64,000 bases of DNA from Chitinophaga niastensis (GCF_003014755.1 NZ_PYAW01000002.1:1364001-1428000); one strand, 5' to 3'; positions 9,393-19,087 are shown, numbered from the stretch's first letter. Notes: generated from the sequence alone by a model not told the origin. A program made the numbers and translations.

Positions 9393-11111
9393 TTAATGTG
9401 AATCTCTGGTCACCTCACTGCCGGAGCTGCCTTTCAGGAAATCAAGATCTGCGCCCAGGTGCGCCTGTTCCACATGTTGCTGATATAATTGTACATAGCC
9501 GCGCGTAGCGGAGGTATGTATGGGTTTCCATGCTTTTTTTCTACGGGCAATTTCTGCTGCCGTGATGGCTACCTGCAACGACCTGTTGTGGACGTCCAGT
9601 GTAATTATATCACCATCCTGGATAACTGCCAGGGTGCCGCCGGTAGCTGCTTCCGGCGATACATGCAATACCACCGTACCAAATCCGGTGCCGCTCATCC
9701 TGCCATCAGAAATACGGACCATGTCTGTAATGCCCTTGGCCAGCAGCTTTGCGGGCAGGCCGAGGTTACCTACTTCGGGCATACCAGGATAGCCAACAGG
9801 ACCTGCATTTTTGAGTACTATAATACTTGTCTCATCCACATCCAATGCCGGATCATCAATCCTTTTTTTATAATCATCGATATCTTCAAATACTACTGCC
9901 TTGCCTGTATGCTGCATCAGGTGCGGGCTGGCGGCGGAAGGTTTTATTACGGCGCCTTGTTCGCAGATATTTCCTTTTAATACAACAATGCCGGAAAGCG
10001 CATTGAATGGTTCTTCCAGGGAAGAGATGACATCTTTATTATAGCTCACCGCATGTGCATAGTTGGCGCCTATTGTTTTTCCGTTAGCTGTAATGCAATT
10101 TTTATGGAGATGGGAGAGTAATACGTTCATCACAGCCGGCAATCCGCCTGCATAGTAGAGGTCTTCCATGAAGTAACTTCCGGAAGGCTGCAAATTTGCT
10201 ATCAGTGGGATGTTCGCGGAAAAGGTATCTATATCCTGCAGGTCCAGTTCCACTCCTATACGACCAGCGATAGCCAGCAGGTGTATTACAAAATTAGTAG
10301 AGCCGCCAATAGCAGCATTTACACGGATGGCATTCTCAAAGGCTTGCCTGGTGAGGATGTCGGACAATCGCCTGTTTTCTTTCACCATCTTCACTATTTC
10401 CACGCCGGATAGTTGTGCCAGTACTTTTCTGGCAGCATCCGGTGCTGGTATAGCAGCATTTTGCGGAAGGGAGAGCCCCAGTGCTTCCACCATACATGCC
10501 ATAGTGGAGGCGGTACCCATAACAGCACAATGGCCGTCGCTCCGGCACATGCCGGCTTCCGCCATGGCCAGTTCTTCGTTAGTCATGCGACCAGCCCTTA
10601 CGTCTTCGCTGAAACGCCAGATATCGCTGGTGCCAATGCTTTTGCCCCGATGCCTGCCGGTAAGCATGGCGCCACCGGACACTACAATGCCGGGGATATT
10701 TACGCTACAGGCACCCATGACCAGTGCCGGTGTGGTTTTATCACAACCACATAACAACACCACACCATCAAGCGGATTAGCACGAATAGATTCTTCCACA
10801 TCCATACTCACCAGGTTGCGGTACAACATAGCGGTGGGTTTGATCAGGGTTTCGCCTAATGACATCACAGGGAATTCCACCGGATAGCCGCCGGCTTCCA
10901 GTATGCCGCGTTTCACGGCCTCCGCCAGTTCCCGGAAATGCGAGTTGCAGGGCGTCAGCTCCGACCATGTATTACAGATACCGATAATAGGCTTGCCTTC
11001 CAGCTCATAGGCCGGAATGCCCTGCTTCTTAAGCCAGGCACGGTAAATAAAGCCATCTTTGCCACTACGTGCAAACCAATGACTACTTCTCAGAGAATTT
11101 TCCTGCTTCAT
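9393..11111 (-). CDS. IlvD/Edd-family sugar-acid dehydratase, L-arabinonate dehydratase-like
   Basis: 572 residues. Iron-sulfur cysteines expected for the family are at C55 (TPCNSH), C123 (CGCDKTTPA) and C195 (SDGHCAVMGTAS), with the substrate/metal motif RISDGRMSGTGFG near 480. The overall pattern, including the GADLDFLKG tail, matches the L-arabinonate/pentonate dehydratase branch (as in Rhizobium L-arabinonate dehydratase, from memory) more than the valine/isoleucine IlvD enzyme. It would convert an aldonic acid to a 2-keto-3-deoxy acid. It is first in a two-gene operon with the SDR downstream. There is no ilvB/ilvC/ilvE neighbour, which also argues against a branched-chain role. Confidence 0.85.
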   Translation of the reverse strand: MKQENSLRSSHWFARSGKDGFIYRAWLKKQGIPAYELEGKPIIGICNTWSELTPCNSHFRELAEAVKRGILEAGGYPVEFPVMSLGETLIKPTAMLYRNLVSMDVEESIRANPLDGVVLLCGCDKTTPALVMGACSVNIPGIVVSGGAMLTGRHRGKSIGTSDIWRFSEDVRAGRMTNEELAMAEAGMCRSDGHCAVMGTASTMACMVEALGLSLPQNAAIPAPDAARKVLAQLSGVEIVKMVKENRRLSDILTRQAFENAIRVNAAIGGSTNFVIHLLAIAGRIGVELDLQDIDTFSANIPLIANLQPSGSYFMEDLYYAGGLPAVMNVLLSHLHKNCITANGKTIGANYAHAVSYNKDVISSLEEPFNALSGIVVLKGNICEQGAVIKPSAASPHLMQHTGKAVVFEDIDDYKKRIDDPALDVDETSIIVLKNAGPVGYPGMPEVGNLGLPAKLLAKGITDMVRISDGRMSGTGFGTVVLHVSPEAATGGTLAVIQDGDIITLDVHNRSLQVAITAAEIARRKKAWKPIHTSATRGYVQLYQQHVEQAHLGADLDFLKGSSGSEVTRDSH

Positions 11112-11321
11112 AACGAGGATGGATATACTTACAGTGTTTAATATACAATTTCTACGGCACTTTTAATAAGCGCAGATGCAATCTGTATCTATCTATATCA
11201 TCTCTGTAAACCCTACATGATAAGTAGATTGGAGTTTAACAGATGTTTATCATTCACCGCTTTAATTTCTAAATTTTATTGTGGAATTTTAGCACTGTTG
11301 CATCTGTAAAAAAATCACCTG

Positions 11322-11329
11322 TAGATTTC
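11322..11329 (+). promoter_or_regulatory. Possible -7 box (TAGATTTC) before the barrel-protein gene
   Basis: TAGATTTC differs from TAnnTTTG only in the last base and ends 4 nt before the ATG at 11334, the same spacing seen at several other starts in this window. Confidence 0.35.
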
Positions 11330-11333
11330 CGCA

Positions 11334-14114
11334 ATGAAAAAAATATTTACGCTCATTATTTGTTTAGCCGTCGTGAGCCTGTGTTATGCCCAACGGGCTG
11401 CTGTAAAAGGAAATGTGCTGGACACACTTAACCACGTTAAACTCTCCCATTCCGTTATTGCCCTGCTCCATGCAAAAGATTCTGTGCTATATAAATTTGC
11501 ACGTACAGATGAAGCCGGACGATTTGAACTGAATAATCTCCCTGCCGGCAAGTACGTGCTGCTGATTAGCTACCCTGCCTTTGCGGATTACGTAGAGACA
11601 TTGACGTTAGCTGATACCTCAGTGGTTAATTTGAATAAGATTATGCTTACGCAGCGGTCGAGGCTCCTGCAGGAGGTAGTGATACAACAAAAAGTGGCCG
11701 CCATTAAAATGAAAGGGGATACAACAGAGTTTAATGCAGACAGCTATAAAACACAGGCCAATGCTTCTGTGGAAGAGCTGCTTAAAAAGCTTCCCGGTAT
11801 CCAGGTAGATAATAAAGGACAGATAACGGCCCAGGGTGAAAAAGTTAAAAAGGTATTGGTAGACGGAGAAGAATTTTTTGGAGATGACCCTACACTGGTA
11901 ACGCAAAACCTGCGGGCAGACATGGTAGATAAGGTGCAGTTGTACGACAAAAAAAGTGATCAGGCTAACTTCACCGGTGTTGATGATGGGGAAAAAGCTA
12001 AAACGATAAATCTGAAATTAAAAGATGGCAAAAAGAACGGATACTTCGGTAAAGTGAATGTGGGTGCAGGCCCGGACGGCTTTCATGATAACAATGCGAT
12101 GCTGAATATATTTAAGAATAAAATGAAATTTGCTGCTTTCGGTATTTTATCTAATACCGGTAAAACTGGTCTTAATTGGGGGGAGCGGGAGAAGTTCGGG
12201 CAAAGTATTGCAGATAATGCCACTTCGGATGGCAGTGGTAATTTTTATATAAGTGGAGGAGGAGGGGATGACCTGGAAGGTTGGGATGGAAAGTATAGCG
12301 GACAGGGTTATCCGCTGGTACAAACCGGAGGTTTGCATTTTAATAATAAATGGAACCAGGATAAGGAGAAAGCTAATATCAACTATAAAGTAATGCAGAT
12401 GTATGTAGATGGTAACAGTACTACCTCCACTCAGTATCTGCTGCCGGATACGCTGTATTATAGCAGGTCTCAGGAAAAATTCAATAACAGCATCCTGCGC
12501 AACCGCGTCAATGGAAACTATGAGATAGAGATCGATTCTTCTTCTTCTATAAAACTCTCTGTAGATGGCGGGCTGGATCATAAAATTACTAATAGTTTGC
12601 ACAGCACGGAATTTCTGGCAGAAGACAGTGCCCTTGTGAACCGCAATCAGCGTAAGTTATCCGCCATTGCCGATATCGGTAGCTTAAACAGCAATCTGTT
12701 ATGGAGGAAAAAGCTGAAGAAGAAAGGACGTACCATCTCACTCAATATTTTTGAAAACTATAGCAGCACTAAAGGCAATGGATTCCTGGATGCCACTACA
12801 GAATTCTTTAAAAAAGGAGTGGTGGATTCACTTCAAAAAATAGATCAATATAAAACCACCAATAATGAAAATATAAACGTGAATGCCAATTTTACATATA
12901 CAGAACCATTATCAGTGGCATCTTCACTGGTATTTAACTATGGTATTGATATCAGTAACAGTCATTCCAATAAAAATTCTTATAATAAAGATAGTGGTGG
13001 TAAATACGGTATACCAGATTCCTTATACAGCAATGATTACGCGTTTAATATGCTGGCACATAAAGGAGGTATCGCTTATGCCTATACGAATAAGAAAGTG
13101 CGCATTAACCTGGGTAGCAATGTAGGTTTCAATGCTTATCATCAGCAGGATATGTATAGAGATATAGTGCAGGAAAGGAACTTTGTTAACTGGTATCCAA
13201 AGGCCAATTTCCGGTACTCTTTTTCTCAGCAGCGTTCGATCGCTTTTAATTACCAGGGCAATACACAGCAACCGGGTATTAACCAGTTGCAACCAATACG
13301 TACAAATGAAGATCCGTTGAATATTTATATAGGAAATCCTTTTCTGAAGCCGGCTTTCAACAATCGATTTACGCTTTCTTATAATGATTATAAAATAATG
13401 ACTGAGCGGGGCATGTGGTTCTGGCTGAGTTATAATACCACCAGCAATAGTTTCAGTGATCGCAGTACGATAGATGCCAGCGGTAAAAGGACCAGTCAGA
13501 CGGTGAATGTGGATGGTACTAAAAGCGTGCAGCTGAATTTTGATATGGACTGGAAGGTTAAACCACTGGACATGAGGGTTGGGTATAGTTTGGATGGCAG
13601 CTACAACAGGAATGTAAACTATGTCAACGCTTTACTGAATGTTACCAACAATACCAATACAACCGCAGGTATTAACATGAGAAAATCAAAAGAAAAGAAA
13701 TATGAGGTGAGTTTACGTGCGGACGCTACTTATACCAATAGTGTTTCCTCTGTACAGAAACAGATCAGCACTAATTACTGGGTGTATCAACTAACCAATG
13801 AATTTGATTTGTACTTACCCCTGAAGTTCCAGCTGCATTCTGATTTTACCTATAATATCCGGCAAAAGACAGAAGTGTTTACTGCTAATAATAACGTGGC
13901 TTTATGGAATGCATACCTGGGTAAAAAATTTGGTAAGAAAGACGCGGTGCAGGTTAATTTCTCTGTAAATGATATCCTCAAACAAAACATAGGTTTCAGC
14001 AGGTCTGTAAACAGCAGTAATATTACGCAGAACACTTACAGCACTATTGGCCGGTATGCGTTGTTATCGTTTATATGGAATTTTAATAAAGCAGGAGGAG
14101 CCGTAGCCAAATAA
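11334..14114 (+). CDS. TonB-receptor-like outer-membrane beta-barrel protein
   Basis: 926 residues. A signal peptide (residues 1-19, ending CYAQ) is followed by a CnaB/carboxypeptidase-regulatory-like domain at about 22-105 and a plug-like domain at about 120-225 (ASVEELLKKLPGIQVDNKGQI, KVLVDGEEFFGDDP). The rest is Asn/Tyr-rich alternating beta strands of an outer-membrane barrel. This is the outer membrane beta-barrel family (OMP_b-brl_3 type) of Bacteroidota, distinct from SusC; no STN domain is present. A GLPGLI-family gene follows 9 bp later, a very common pairing whose cargo is unknown. The two form one operon ended by the hairpin at 14983. Confidence 0.88.
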   Translation: MKKIFTLIICLAVVSLCYAQRAAVKGNVLDTLNHVKLSHSVIALLHAKDSVLYKFARTDEAGRFELNNLPAGKYVLLISYPAFADYVETLTLADTSVVNLNKIMLTQRSRLLQEVVIQQKVAAIKMKGDTTEFNADSYKTQANASVEELLKKLPGIQVDNKGQITAQGEKVKKVLVDGEEFFGDDPTLVTQNLRADMVDKVQLYDKKSDQANFTGVDDGEKAKTINLKLKDGKKNGYFGKVNVGAGPDGFHDNNAMLNIFKNKMKFAAFGILSNTGKTGLNWGEREKFGQSIADNATSDGSGNFYISGGGGDDLEGWDGKYSGQGYPLVQTGGLHFNNKWNQDKEKANINYKVMQMYVDGNSTTSTQYLLPDTLYYSRSQEKFNNSILRNRVNGNYEIEIDSSSSIKLSVDGGLDHKITNSLHSTEFLAEDSALVNRNQRKLSAIADIGSLNSNLLWRKKLKKKGRTISLNIFENYSSTKGNGFLDATTEFFKKGVVDSLQKIDQYKTTNNENINVNANFTYTEPLSVASSLVFNYGIDISNSHSNKNSYNKDSGGKYGIPDSLYSNDYAFNMLAHKGGIAYAYTNKKVRINLGSNVGFNAYHQQDMYRDIVQERNFVNWYPKANFRYSFSQQRSIAFNYQGNTQQPGINQLQPIRTNEDPLNIYIGNPFLKPAFNNRFTLSYNDYKIMTERGMWFWLSYNTTSNSFSDRSTIDASGKRTSQTVNVDGTKSVQLNFDMDWKVKPLDMRVGYSLDGSYNRNVNYVNALLNVTNNTNTTAGINMRKSKEKKYEVSLRADATYTNSVSSVQKQISTNYWVYQLTNEFDLYLPLKFQLHSDFTYNIRQKTEVFTANNNVALWNAYLGKKFGKKDAVQVNFSVNDILKQNIGFSRSVNSSNITQNTYSTIGRYALLSFIWNFNKAGGAVAK

Positions 14115-14123
14115 TCATTAACC

Positions 14124-14897
14124 ATGAAACAGTATTTTATGAAATCATTGATAGCGCTGATAGGTGTGTGCCTGGTTTTAGTGACCGGAACAGCCAGCGC
14201 GCAGCAGGCAAGCTTCCTGGAGCATGGAAGGATAGAATTTGAGAAAAAACGGAATATGCACGCCATGCTGGATGAGATGTTTAAAGGCTCGGAGAATAGC
14301 TCGTGGCTGGAATTATCCAAGAAAGAAATGCCTAAATTTACTACCACTTATTTTGATCTGTATTTTGCTCCCCAATCTACGCTATATAAGCCGGGCAGAG
14401 AGAACCCGGATAATATCAGGATGCGGGAATCTCCTGCAGATGCAAATGTGATATATACTTCCCTGCCCACACAGGAAACGGTGGCACAGAAAAAAGTGTT
14501 TGAGCAACTATTCCTCGTAAAGGATTCCCTCCGTCAGATTAAATGGAAAATTACGGATGAAACCCGCAAGATTGCCGGATTTGACTGCCGCCGTGCCAAT
14601 GCCATTATCATGGATTCTATTTATGTAGTAGCCTATTATACGGATGCCATCATTACGCCTGGTGGCCCGGAATCCTTTACCGGGTTACCGGGAATGATCC
14701 TGGGGTTGGCCATGCCACATGAGCATGTAACCTGGTTTGCCACCAAAGTACTGATAGATGATATTAAAGAAGAAACACTGAAACCAGCTACCAAAGGGAA
14801 AAAAGTGAATTCGGCTGAATTAAAGGAAATAGTTTCCAAATCATTAAAAGACTGGGGCAATTACGGTAAGGTGTATATTAAAGACATTATGCTTTGA
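14124..14897 (+). CDS. GLPGLI-family protein
   Basis: 257 residues with a signal peptide ending near ASAQQ (residues 1-29 counting from the first ATG; a second ATG at 14139 gives MKSLIALIG and a more typical signal peptide). The family signature is present as FTGLPGMILGL near 190, followed by the usual aromatic stretch. GLPGLI proteins are periplasmic or surface proteins of Bacteroidota that accompany outer-membrane barrel proteins; their biochemical role is not established. The neighbour at 11334 is exactly that partner type. Confidence 0.9.
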   Translation: MKQYFMKSLIALIGVCLVLVTGTASAQQASFLEHGRIEFEKKRNMHAMLDEMFKGSENSSWLELSKKEMPKFTTTYFDLYFAPQSTLYKPGRENPDNIRMRESPADANVIYTSLPTQETVAQKKVFEQLFLVKDSLRQIKWKITDETRKIAGFDCRRANAIIMDSIYVVAYYTDAIITPGGPESFTGLPGMILGLAMPHEHVTWFATKVLIDDIKEETLKPATKGKKVNSAELKEIVSKSLKDWGNYGKVYIKDIML

Positions 14898-14982
14898 TTT
14901 CAGGTGGATGTTGGCACAGGCCGGTGTGAATCGGAGGCTGATCACCCATCATTGAACTAATACCACCACATTTCTTAAAGTG

Positions 14983-15019
14983 AATAACCCCGGCATAAAC
15001 GTGCCGGGGTTATTTTTTT
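14983..15019 (+). terminator. Intrinsic terminator after the GLPGLI gene
   Basis: A 13-bp perfect stem (AATAACCCCGGCA at 14983-14995 with its complement at 15002-15014), a 6-nt loop, and a run of seven T at 15013-15019. Confidence 0.9.
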
Positions 15020-15568
15020 AGAGATACTTATCTTCTAAGCTAATAATATGCTTCCACTGCAACTATTTCACAGGCAAGGTTGTTTATCTATTAGTACTAT
15101 CCCCGGTATAACAATTTACCATTATCATTTGCAGTGTACATACAAGGCAATCGAATGACGCGATTGCCATGTATCTATTCATCTTTCAATGTTTTCAAAC
15201 GAGAAAGCAAAAGCATATGAGGTTATACCAGAGATTGCTATTGAAAACCTGCCAGTTTATTTCCTTGCGTGCAACAGCAAGAGAAGAAGAACTTTATAAT
15301 ATCTCCACCCTACAGGGTAAAACAGCAATGTATCTCCTCCAGCCACTGACTTTCATTTCTACATATAAAAGCTGCCATTACAGTTACAACATAGTTACAC
15401 GAGAAAGAGATCTTAATCGCCGGAGCGCAAATGCATGGAGCTACAATTTCAGCAGCATGAGCAGGAAACACAATACACCAAAACTTTCGGTCATCTTTTC
15501 AGCGACCCCAGGGGGACAAGCGCAGGCGGTGGGTTTCATAGGAGCCAATCACTATAAAATTTCAACAC
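15020..15568. other. Intergenic stretch without a supported gene
   Basis: The 549 bp between the terminator and the next gene contain one open frame (15169-15660, +) with no signal peptide or recognisable domain; it overlaps the far more convincing secreted-protein gene in another frame and was not called. I see no RNA gene or repeat here. Confidence 0.4.
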
Positions 15569-16102
15569 ATGAAAAAATTGTTTTGTTTGTTGATGATCCT
15601 GAGCGCCGCTTGCCGGCTGACCGCTCAAACAACGCCCACAACGGCTGTTATATTCAATGATGAGGATCTTGTGACGCAGATTTTCGGGAAAAATAAAGAG
15701 TCCCTCCTGAATGAGTTTCTAAAAATATCGCCGGTAGAAGAGAGCGCATTTCAATCAGCATTTCTGGAATATGAAACAGAGAAAAGCCCCTGGCTGTCTG
15801 AGCGTATCGCTTTGTTAAAGATGTATAATGAAGAATTTTCTTCGCTTGATGAAAGAAAAATGAATTCGCTGACAAAAGAAATCATTAACAATGATCTTGA
15901 ATTTGGCCGTTTGCAGATGCGTTATTTTCGTCGCATGAACAAGTTGCTGGGTGCTACGAGAGCCGCTAAGTTCTTTCAGTTGGATAATTACCTGGAGCAA
16001 TCTACCCGTGAATTTATACAGAACCAGTTACCCTTTATAAAGGAACTTGAATCAGACAGGCAGGTATATAATCATGATACCAAGCCATTAAGCAGCAGGT
16101 AA
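15569..16102 (+). CDS. Small secreted/periplasmic protein of unknown function
   Basis: 177 residues with a clear signal peptide (MKKLFCLLMILSAACRLTAQ). The mature part is helical and charged (Glu/Lys/Arg-rich, repeated Leu spacing) and resembles in style the small helical periplasmic proteins of the Spy/LTXXQ type, but I see no LTxxQ motif and do not assign the family. It stands alone, followed by a hairpin. Confidence 0.7.
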   Translation: MKKLFCLLMILSAACRLTAQTTPTTAVIFNDEDLVTQIFGKNKESLLNEFLKISPVEESAFQSAFLEYETEKSPWLSERIALLKMYNEEFSSLDERKMNSLTKEIINNDLEFGRLQMRYFRRMNKLLGATRAAKFFQLDNYLEQSTREFIQNQLPFIKELESDRQVYNHDTKPLSSR

Positions 16103-16110
16103 AAATATGC

Positions 16111-16156
16111 AAATGGTGGGAAAACCATCGGTCTTCCCACCATTTGTGTATTTTTA
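16111..16156. terminator. Terminator hairpin between convergent genes
   Basis: AAATGGTGGGAA at 16111-16122 pairs perfectly with TTCCCACCATTT at 16134-16145 around an 11-nt loop, followed by a T-rich stretch (16151-16156). It lies between the ends of the secreted-protein gene and the thioesterase gene and may serve both. Confidence 0.75.
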
Positions 16157-16165
16157 TCGTTGGGA

Positions 16166-16603
16166 TTATAAAGTTTCTTCTACAAAATCCTCACTACGGG
16201 GGATGGCTTTGAACTTTTCCAGTAATTCTGCCGGAAGCCCCGTCAGCTTACGTTTTTGTGTGTCTATCCATGCACCGTCCACTAATACTGTAGCGGATTT
16301 AGTGCCATCTCCACGGAAAATCTCATGTTTAATAGACCAGCGGGAGGCGTCACTTTTGCATTTCGTCATTTCACAGCTTACGCGCACTTTATCATTGGGA
16401 TTGATTTCCCGGTGATAGAATAGTTCCTCGCGGAAGAGAATAGGGCCTAATTTAAGCTGAATAAACTGCGAGGCATCCAGTCCTACCTGTTCCAATAAAC
16501 TTAAGCGTGCCTGTGCGGCAAAATCAGCATAAGCAGAGTGCCGCAGGTGCATGTTAGCATCAATTTGTGACCAAAGCACAGGTCCTTCAAAGAATATGTT
16601 CAT
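16166..16603 (-). CDS. Acyl-CoA thioesterase, hotdog fold (4HBT type)
   Basis: 145 residues, the normal size of a 4-hydroxybenzoyl-CoA-thioesterase-like hotdog protein. The N-terminal pattern (residues 10-35: WSQIDANMHLRHSAYADFAA) corresponds to the strand and catalytic helix region of this family, and the RVSCEM strand and GDGTKSATVLVDGAWID strands complete the fold. It would hydrolyse acyl- or aryl-CoA; substrate unknown. Single-gene unit. Confidence 0.82.
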   Translation of the reverse strand: MNIFFEGPVLWSQIDANMHLRHSAYADFAAQARLSLLEQVGLDASQFIQLKLGPILFREELFYHREINPNDKVRVSCEMTKCKSDASRWSIKHEIFRGDGTKSATVLVDGAWIDTQKRKLTGLPAELLEKFKAIPRSEDFVEETL

Positions 16604-17068
16604 AATTAAATTTACGAAAAAGGGTGTTTGTGGAATAATTTTTCACAACTATTATATATAATAAATATATAATTCATTCCGACTGCATACGCTGGTCTGC
16701 AATTTTAGGTCTGCATAAAAGTTGTTTCCTGCTTTGAATAAAAAAATGGAATCGTTTCTATCAATATCGTATATACTTCTCCGTTATCCCGCCCCACACA
16801 AAGGCAGGTATGCAATTTGCAGACTACACTGAAGAAAAAGCCGGTGTTGCTTAGCCAGGGTAAAGCGATACAGATAAGTAGCATATTAGGATAGAAATAA
16901 AAAATTGCAGATAAGAGAAGCTTGTAAAGTAATGCTGATGGATGTAAACAGCGACAGGAGCGGCTTTACAAGCAGGACTACTATAAATTATTAGCAGGAG
17001 CCAGTGTCTTAACGAAATTTTTTTACAAAAAAAAGTAAAACAAATTTTTTTAAAATGAATTCCTTTTA
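16604..17068. other. AT-rich intergenic region before tRNA-Ser
   Basis: 465 bp with no supported gene; an overlapping minus-strand frame crosses the tRNA and is spurious. The part next to the tRNA (17025-17060) has long A and T runs, as expected upstream of a stable-RNA promoter. Confidence 0.4.
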
Positions 17069-17077
17069 TACTTTCGC
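17069..17077 (+). promoter_or_regulatory. -7 box (TACTTTCGC) of tRNA-Ser
   Basis: TACTTTCG is a one-mismatch TAnnTTTG box, ends 6 nt before the mature tRNA 5' end and follows an A/T-tract region. Confidence 0.55.
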
Positions 17078-17082
17078 AGCCT

Positions 17083-17167
17083 GGAGAGTTGGCAGAGCGG
17101 TCGATTGCGGCAGTCTTGAAAACTGTTGACTGTAACAGGTCCCGGGGTTCGAATCCCTGACTCTCCG
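17083..17167 (+). tRNA. tRNA-Ser(UGA)
   Basis: 85 nt. The acceptor stem GGAGAGT (17083-17089) pairs with ACTCTCC (17160-17166), with discriminator G at 17167. The anticodon loop CTTGAAA at 17115-17121 gives anticodon TGA (17117-17119), which reads UCA. The long variable arm and the T-loop GGTTCGAATCC are as expected of a class II serine tRNA. The terminal CCA is not encoded. A terminator starts 6 nt downstream, and one arm of that terminator is duplicated at 22493-22515. Confidence 0.96.
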
Positions 17168-17172
17168 CAAAG

Positions 17173-17213
17173 AGCGATACAAAATTCAATATTGGATTTT
17201 GTGTCGCTTTTTC
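17173..17213 (+). terminator. Terminator of tRNA-Ser
   Basis: AGCGATACAAAAT (17173-17185) pairs with ATTTTGTGTCGCT (17196-17208; one G-U pair), with a T5 run at 17208-17212. Confidence 0.85.
17190..17212 (+). repeat. Left 23-bp direct repeat (possible attL)
   Basis: The 23 bases from 17190 to 17212 (TATTGGATTTTGTGTCGC plus five T) recur identically at 22493-22515. They make up the 3' half of the tRNA-Ser terminator. Together the copies bracket a 5.3-kb gene cassette, which suggests a recombination or insertion site. Confidence 0.75.
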
Positions 17214-17321
17214 GTTTCCCCATAAATACTTAACTGACGGGAGATTAACTCAAGAATGAAATTGGTTTTCACGGGTCGATGTGTACCATTTTTGCGATCA
17301 TATAAAACCCCTTCAGGAAAG

Positions 17322-18074
17322 TTATATTCTACCACCTCCATTTGCAATTATTTGTTGTCCATTTATCCAGGCACCTTCAGGGCCGGCTAAGAATGCAACA
17401 ACGCCTGCTATGTCTTTAGGCTCTCCCATTCTTCCTAAGTTCATATTTTGGCTGATTCTTTCCATTTCTTCCTTTGAAATCTCCTTTTGTAATAGAGCTG
17501 TCGTTGTTGGTCCTGGAAAAACGCTATTGACTGATATTTGACGATGCCCAAGTTCTTGTGCCAGGATTTCGGTAATTACTTTACCTGCGGCTTTACTTGG
17601 TGCATAAATTCCAAGCCCTGCTGCCGGATAAAGTGAGCTCGTTGAAGATATTTGAATAATGCGTCCACCATCCCTAACGTGTTTGGCTGCTTGTTGCAAC
17701 ACAAAATATGTTCCTTTATAATTTACAGCATTGATGCGGTCGAAGTCTGCTTCTGTAACATCAATAATGGGAATACCCATTACGGCAATTCCCGCATTGG
17801 CCACTACAATATCAATTCCGCCAAATTTTGCACTTACGGCATTAAAAAGGTTACCAATTTCTGCCACTACGCTCACATCCGCGGGAAAGACTGATGCAGT
17901 ACCGCCAGCATTTTTGATTTCATTTACTACTTCATCAGCTTCTTTCGGATTGCCTACATAGTTAACGGCTACTGCAATTCCGTCTTTTGCCAAACGAATG
18001 GCAATAGCACGACCAATCCCTGTTGCTGCACCAGTTACCAGTGCTACTTTATTTATTGCTTTTTCCATCATCAT
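17322..18074 (-). CDS. SDR-family oxidoreductase
   Basis: 250 residues. TGAATGIG near residue 15 (nucleotide binding), NAGIA near 92, Ser in ISSTSS, YAPSKAAGK (catalytic Tyr/Lys) near 153, and the C-terminal GQQIIANGGG. Three consecutive ATGs start the frame; the third (18068) is equally possible. It is last in a minus-strand series with the pirin gene 6 bp upstream. The start lies within the cassette bounded by the 23-bp repeats. Substrate unknown. Confidence 0.88.
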   Translation of the reverse strand: MMMEKAINKVALVTGAATGIGRAIAIRLAKDGIAVAVNYVGNPKEADEVVNEIKNAGGTASVFPADVSVVAEIGNLFNAVSAKFGGIDIVVANAGIAVMGIPIIDVTEADFDRINAVNYKGTYFVLQQAAKHVRDGGRIIQISSTSSLYPAAGLGIYAPSKAAGKVITEILAQELGHRQISVNSVFPGPTTTALLQKEISKEEMERISQNMNLGRMGEPKDIAGVVAFLAGPEGAWINGQQIIANGGGRI

Positions 18075-18080
18075 TTGTTT

Positions 18081-18953
18081 TTAAATTTTAGTAGCCAGAT
18101 TTATTTTTCCATATTTTCCAGCATAAAAATCACGGTAAGCATCTATAATTTCTGCCTGGTTGTTCATCACAAAAGGCCCTTCTGCTACAACAGGTTCTGT
18201 ATATTCTTCGCCACCAAACAGCATCATGTCAATAGCATTTTCGGAAGTATTTTTTATTTCAATTTCACCTGCATTGCTATCAAACCCCACAAATTCGTTC
18301 TTTTGAAATGTTGTTTCATTTAGCATCACATTGTCTGTGATTAAGAAAGCGGCTACTTCAAGTTTATTTTCAATTTGTATTAAAAATTGTTTGCCAGCTT
18401 CCAAATGTATTTGATACAAAAACTGCCGGGAGTAATTCGGAATTTTTGAACTTAATTCTTCATAATTGCCAACAATAACTTTGAGCCAGCCGCTTTTATC
18501 TGGCAAATTTTTTTGAGGTATTTTATTGGCTTGAACAGGGATGTATGCAGGTTTTTCAGCCTTATTTTTTGCTGGTAGATTTATCCAAAACTGAAAACCG
18601 TGAATGTATTTACTATCGGTTTGGCTATCGCAATTAAAATTTTCATCGTGAACAATTCCATCGCCGGCTTTCATCCACTGTGCACCTCCTGAATAAATTT
18701 TACCGCTATTACCAGCACTATCAACATGTTCCACTTCGCCTTGCAGTATATAAGTTAATGTAGCGATGCCCCTGTGTGGGTGTGCACCCATTCCATTTTT
18801 GGTAATCGTTTTTTTAATAGCAGGAGCCACATAATCAAGAAATACAAATGGACCAACTTTATTGGCATACCGGTTGGGTAACATTCGTTGCATGGTTAAC
18901 GGACCTAAATCAGCCCTGTTTCCTTTTGTAGAAAAACTTATTTGCTTTTTCAT
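18081..18953 (-). CDS. Pirin-family protein (bicupin)
   Basis: The frame extends to 19034 but only through a TTG; MKKQISFSTKGNRADLGP from the ATG at 18953 is the sensible start, giving 290 residues, normal for pirins. The N-terminal cupin has the metal-binding set of pirins in GAHPHRGIATLTYILQGEVEH (His, His, His, Glu). Pirins act as quercetinases or redox-sensitive regulators in different organisms; here the role is unknown. Six bp separate it from the following SDR gene. Confidence 0.88.
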   Translation of the reverse strand: MKKQISFSTKGNRADLGPLTMQRMLPNRYANKVGPFVFLDYVAPAIKKTITKNGMGAHPHRGIATLTYILQGEVEHVDSAGNSGKIYSGGAQWMKAGDGIVHDENFNCDSQTDSKYIHGFQFWINLPAKNKAEKPAYIPVQANKIPQKNLPDKSGWLKVIVGNYEELSSKIPNYSRQFLYQIHLEAGKQFLIQIENKLEVAAFLITDNVMLNETTFQKNEFVGFDSNAGEIEIKNTSENAIDMMLFGGEEYTEPVVAEGPFVMNNQAEIIDAYRDFYAGKYGKINLATKI

Positions 18954-19087
18954 TCCTTCATTATTGAATGATTTAAAATTGCACCCATTCCCTGACGATA
19001 AGAAACGATATAAAAAGCCGCCGACATTTGCCAATGGCTTTTTATAAGTTGTTGCTTAATTCAATTTTTGTATCCTGTTATTAAACG

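Noticed and set aside
10210..10887. 225-codon plus-strand frame opposite the dehydratase gene
   Set aside because: It is an antisense shadow of a strongly conserved enzyme gene and has no recognisable domain.
15169..15660. 163-codon plus-strand frame
   Set aside because: No domain or signal; it overlaps a clear signal-peptide gene in another frame, and codon use is poor.
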